Source: Vannielia litorea
GTDB lineage: Bacteria > Pseudomonadota > Alphaproteobacteria > Rhodobacterales > Rhodobacteraceae
Direction of reading: 5' to 3'
Assembly: GCF_900142295.1 (NCBI RefSeq)
Contig: NZ_FSRL01000001.1
Coordinates: forward strand, 2,232,001 to 2,296,000
DNA length: 64,000 bases
Position 1 is the stretch's first letter. Every line of letters starts with the position of its first letter. Of this stretch, positions 61,532 through 64,000 are shown piece by piece. A model generated the notes under the pieces. That model searched no databases. It was not told the origin of the DNA and saw nothing but the letters and a program-made list of their open reading frames with translations. The position numbers and the translations under genes were made by a program.

Positions 61532-62083
61532 TCACCGTGCGCAGGGGCTTGACGGGGGCCACGCCGGGCGGCGGATGCGGGCCACGAACATCGGGCGGAG
61601 CGGGTGGCCCTCGGCGATCTCGGGGTGGTCGAAGGCCAGCTCGGGCGCCTCCGCCATGCCGATCCGGGCCATGACCGCGCGGGAGGGCGCGTTGAGCGTG
61701 GGCGTGTAGGCGAGAATTTCGGAGAGCCCCTGGCCCCAGCCCCAGGCGAGCCAGGCGCGGGCGGCCTCTGAGGCGATCCCCTTGCCCCAGGCCGAGGGGG
61801 TGAGCCGCCAGCCGATCTCGACACAGGGCGAGATCGGCAGACCCTCGGGCCGGTGCAGGCCGCACATGCCGAGCAACCGCCCGTCACGGTCGGTGACCGC
61901 CGAGAAGGCCAGGCCGACCGTCCGCCAGCGCTCGGCGCAGCGGTCGAGCATCTCGGCGGTTTCGGCATCGGTCTTCGGGCTCGGGAAGTAGCGCATCACG
62001 CGCGGGTCGGCGTTGATCGCGGCAAAGGCGGCAAGGTCGCGCGGCTCGAAGGGGCGGAGCAGGAGGCGGTCGGTTTCGATCAT
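61532..62083 (-). CDS. GNAT-family N-acetyltransferase (RimJ/RimL-like)
   Basis: A 183-residue acetyltransferase: ETDRLLLRPFEPRDLAAFAAINADPRVMRYFPSPKTDAE, CGLHRPEGLPISPCVEIGWRLTPSAWGKGIASEAARAWLAWGW and LNAPSRAVMARIGM. This is the N-terminal/side-chain acetyltransferase type acting on proteins or small amines; substrate unknown. Divergent from the serine dehydratase gene. Confidence 0.88.
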   Translation of the reverse strand: MIETDRLLLRPFEPRDLAAFAAINADPRVMRYFPSPKTDAETAEMLDRCAERWRTVGLAFSAVTDRDGRLLGMCGLHRPEGLPISPCVEIGWRLTPSAWGKGIASEAARAWLAWGWGQGLSEILAYTPTLNAPSRAVMARIGMAEAPELAFDHPEIAEGHPLRPMFVARIRRPAWPPSSPCAR

Positions 62084-62142
62084 GGTGCGGGCATCGTGCG
62101 GGAAACGTCGCTTTCAGGCTTGCCGGGGCGCGGCGAGGTGCC

Positions 62143-63525
62143 ATGGTGGCGGCCATGTTCGTCTCCGTCTTCGACATGTTCAAGGTGGGCATTGGCCCCT
62201 CGTCGTCTCATACCATGGGGCCGATGGTGGCCGCCGCGCGCTATCTCGACAGGCTGCGGGGCCTGCCCTTTGCGGTGGCGGGCGTGCGGGCGCGGCTGCA
62301 CGGGTCGCTGGCCTTTACCGGGGTCGGGCATGCGACCGACCGAGCGGTGATCCTCGGGCTCTGCGGGCTGGTGCCGGAGAGCTACGAGGCGGAGGCCGGA
62401 GAGGCCGCGCTGGCCGATGTGAAGGCGCGCGGCGTGGTGGAGCCCGAGGGGCTTGTGCTGCGCTTTGCCCCGGCCAACGACCTGATCTTCGACTATGATG
62501 CCCCCCTGCCCGGCCACCCCAACGGGCTCGCCTTCGAGGCGCTGGATGCGCAGGGCGACGTGATCGACCGCGAGGTTTACTACTCGGTCGGCGGCGGCTT
62601 CGTGATGAGCGAGGCGGAGCTGGCGGCGGGCAAGGACGTGGACGACGGCGCGCCGGTGCCCTTTGCCTTCAAGAGCGCGCAGGAGATGCTCGACATGGCC
62701 GCCGAGAGCGGGCTCTCGATTGCCGCGATGAAGATGGCCAACGAGCGGACCCGGCGGAGCACGGCGGAGATCGAGCGCGGGCTGGCGCGGATCTGGGAGG
62801 TGATGAACAGCTGCTTGCAGCGCGGGCTGGAGAGCGAGGGCGTGCTGCCCGGCGGGCTGAAGGTGAAGCGGCGGGCGGCGAAGATCTGGCAGGCCCTGCA
62901 GGCCGAGCGCGGCATGAACCTGACCGCGCCCCACACGATCAACGACTGGATGAGCTGCTACGCGATGGCGGTGAACGAGGAGAACGCGGCGGGCGGGCAG
63001 GTGGTGACGGCGCCGACCAATGGGGCCGCGGGGGTGGTGCCGGCGGTGATCCGGTACTGGCTGGACCATGTGCCGGGGGCAGTGCCCTCGCGCGTGGGGG
63101 AGTTTTTGCTGACGGCGGCGGCGGTGGGCGGGCTGATCAAGCACAACGCTTCGATCAGTGGCGCCGAGGCAGGGTGCCAGGCAGAGGTGGGGAGCGCGGC
63201 GGCGATGGCGGCGGCGGGGCTCTGTGCGGTGATGGGCGGGTCAGTGGAGCAGGTGGAGAATGCGGCGGAGATCGCCCTGGAGCATCACCTGGGGATGACC
63301 TGCGACCCGGTGCGCGGGCTGGTGCAGGTGCCCTGCATCGAGCGCAACGGGCTGGGGGCGATCAAGGCTGTCTCGGCGGCGTCGCTGTCATTGAGGGGGG
63401 ACGGCTCGCATCTGGTGCCGCTGGACGCCTGCATCAAGACGCTGATGGAGACGGGCCGGGACATGAGCGAGAAGTACAAGGAGACGGCCCTGGGCGGGCT
63501 GGCGGTGAATGTGCCGAATTGTTGA
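62143..63525 (+). CDS. sdaA: L-serine ammonia-lyase (iron-sulfur L-serine dehydratase)
   Basis: A 460-residue single-chain enzyme deaminating L-serine to pyruvate. Beta part: [23 protein letters not shown] and [22 protein letters not shown]. Alpha part: [64 protein letters not shown], with the cluster cysteines. The start at 62143 has GGCGAGGTG upstream; an internal ATG at 62155 matches the common family N-terminus. Confidence 0.93.
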   Translation: MVAAMFVSVFDMFKVGIGPSSSHTMGPMVAAARYLDRLRGLPFAVAGVRARLHGSLAFTGVGHATDRAVILGLCGLVPESYEAEAGEAALADVKARGVVEPEGLVLRFAPANDLIFDYDAPLPGHPNGLAFEALDAQGDVIDREVYYSVGGGFVMSEAELAAGKDVDDGAPVPFAFKSAQEMLDMAAESGLSIAAMKMANERTRRSTAEIERGLARIWEVMNSCLQRGLESEGVLPGGLKVKRRAAKIWQALQAERGMNLTAPHTINDWMSCYAMAVNEENAAGGQVVTAPTNGAAGVVPAVIRYWLDHVPGAVPSRVGEFLLTAAAVGGLIKHNASISGAEAGCQAEVGSAAAMAAAGLCAVMGGSVEQVENAAEIALEHHLGMTCDPVRGLVQVPCIERNGLGAIKAVSAASLSLRGDGSHLVPLDACIKTLMETGRDMSEKYKETALGGLAVNVPNC

Positions 63526-63536
63526 AGGGGGTTTCG

Positions 63537-64000
63537 TCAGACTCTAGCACGCTTCCCAGTTATTGATTCTATTAACTTCCTGCTATGAGATCCGATTTCC
63601 GAGCTATTGCGCGCCGCGTATTCATTAATCTTCCTTACATGGCGAGGGGAATCTCGGACGATAAGAGGTATCTTACTACCCGGATCATGGAGCACCACCA
63701 AAGCAAACCTCGGGGATATCGGCATCCAAAGTTCCGTTTTGGGATCGTTTAGCGCGTTCGACCCGCCATTGCCAACGCGATATACCATCAGGCTACTAAG
63801 TATGTATGCATGTTTGCTTGGGATCGTAGCCCATCGAACCGACAGTTCACTAAGTGCCGCGGCAACCCTATCAGATCGACTAATCGTAGCCCTCACCCTA
63901 ATCGACCGACCCAATTCAATTAGTTTTGAAGAATCGCCCAAGACAGACGAAGTCTTGACATACTCGGACAGATCTTTCTTTTTTCCAAGCTCCACAAGAG
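63537..64000 (-). CDS. DUF4238-like protein, C-terminal part (5' end beyond window)
   Basis: An open frame without a convincing start runs past the right edge; about 153 residues are seen. PKTELWMPISPRFALVVL and VRKINEYAARNSSEIGSHSRKLIESI fit the C-terminal pattern of DUF4238 proteins, which are about 300 residues and often found in islands. The stretch is clearly less GC-rich than everything to its left and uses codons such as ATA, AGA and TTA that are rare elsewhere here, suggesting recent transfer. Family call is tentative. Confidence 0.5.
   Translation of the reverse strand, partial: LVELGKKKDLSEYVKTSSVLGDSSKLIELGRSIRVRATISRSDRVAAALSELSVRWATIPSKHAYILSSLMVYRVGNGGSNALNDPKTELWMPISPRFALVVLHDPGSKIPLIVRDSPRHVRKINEYAARNSSEIGSHSRKLIESITGKRARV

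Overview
The window reads as a chromosomal segment of an alphaproteobacterium, most likely a marine or soil Rhodobacterales (Roseobacter-type) organism. The evidence is high GC, dense ATGA/TAATG-coupled genes, a B17.2/NDUFA12-type complex I subunit next to MlaD and DUF2155 genes, CarD, and a complete protocatechuate meta-cleavage set. No rRNA, insertion sequence, integrase or CRISPR array was seen. The only RNA gene recognised is one tRNA-Tyr(GUA). This assignment comes from gene content and was not checked by search.

Region 1 (1-6.4 kb) is the reductive pyrimidine (uracil/thymine) catabolic cluster: preT-preA (dihydropyrimidine dehydrogenase), hydA (dihydropyrimidinase, cut by the left edge), a beta-ureidopropionase-type amidohydrolase, and a RutR/TetR regulator with a near-perfect RutR operator. 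A small lipoprotein and a GH114-type secreted protein sit inside this operon. Region 2 (6.4-12.4 kb) is housekeeping: accB-accC, aat, DUF2155-mlaD-NDUFA12, a CoA-binding protein, a YHS protein, rlmB and tRNA-Tyr.

Region 3 (12.4-22.6 kb) is an exopolysaccharide locus. One strand carries an ExoY-like sugar transferase, ManC/AlgA, YjbH, YjbF and a Wza-like export lipoprotein. Nearby are a small YjbE-like secreted protein, a ClpP-like periplasmic protein and, on the other strand, a Wzc-type tyrosine autokinase. It combines the E. coli yjbEFGH/gfc theme with a Wza-Wzc export system.

Region 4 (22.6-33.5 kb) is a full protocatechuate 4,5-cleavage pathway (lignin monomer catabolism) around a divergent LysR regulator. 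The minus arm is a DUF1932 oxidoreductase, ligA, ligB and ligC. The plus arm is galB (PIG-L-type hydratase), ligK/galC, galD, ligI and a second, diverged ligA-ligB pair. The LysR regulator has two N-terminal winged-HTH domains in tandem. A coniferyl-aldehyde dehydrogenase follows and is translationally chained to an FeS photolyase and a glyoxalase I.

Region 5 (35-64 kb) is mixed core: MetZ, a 1061-residue protein with GspL/PilM-like and GspC/PilP-like ends, KdsA, HppD with a divergent AsnC regulator, a Kef-type antiporter, CarD, FdxA, HslR, a SUV3-like helicase, an SCP2 protein and lipase, HflK-HflC-DUF2065-DegP, glutathione reductase, RpiA and L-serine dehydratase. The last ~470 bases drop sharply in GC and carry the end of a DUF4238-like gene, so an accessory island may begin at the right edge.

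The observations most worth following are the tandem-HTH LysR regulator, the paired LigAB dioxygenases, a 22-bp palindrome embedded in a probably leaderless promoter (37.36 kb), RutR-type sites including one upstream of carD, and 11-bp iterons upstream of rpiA.
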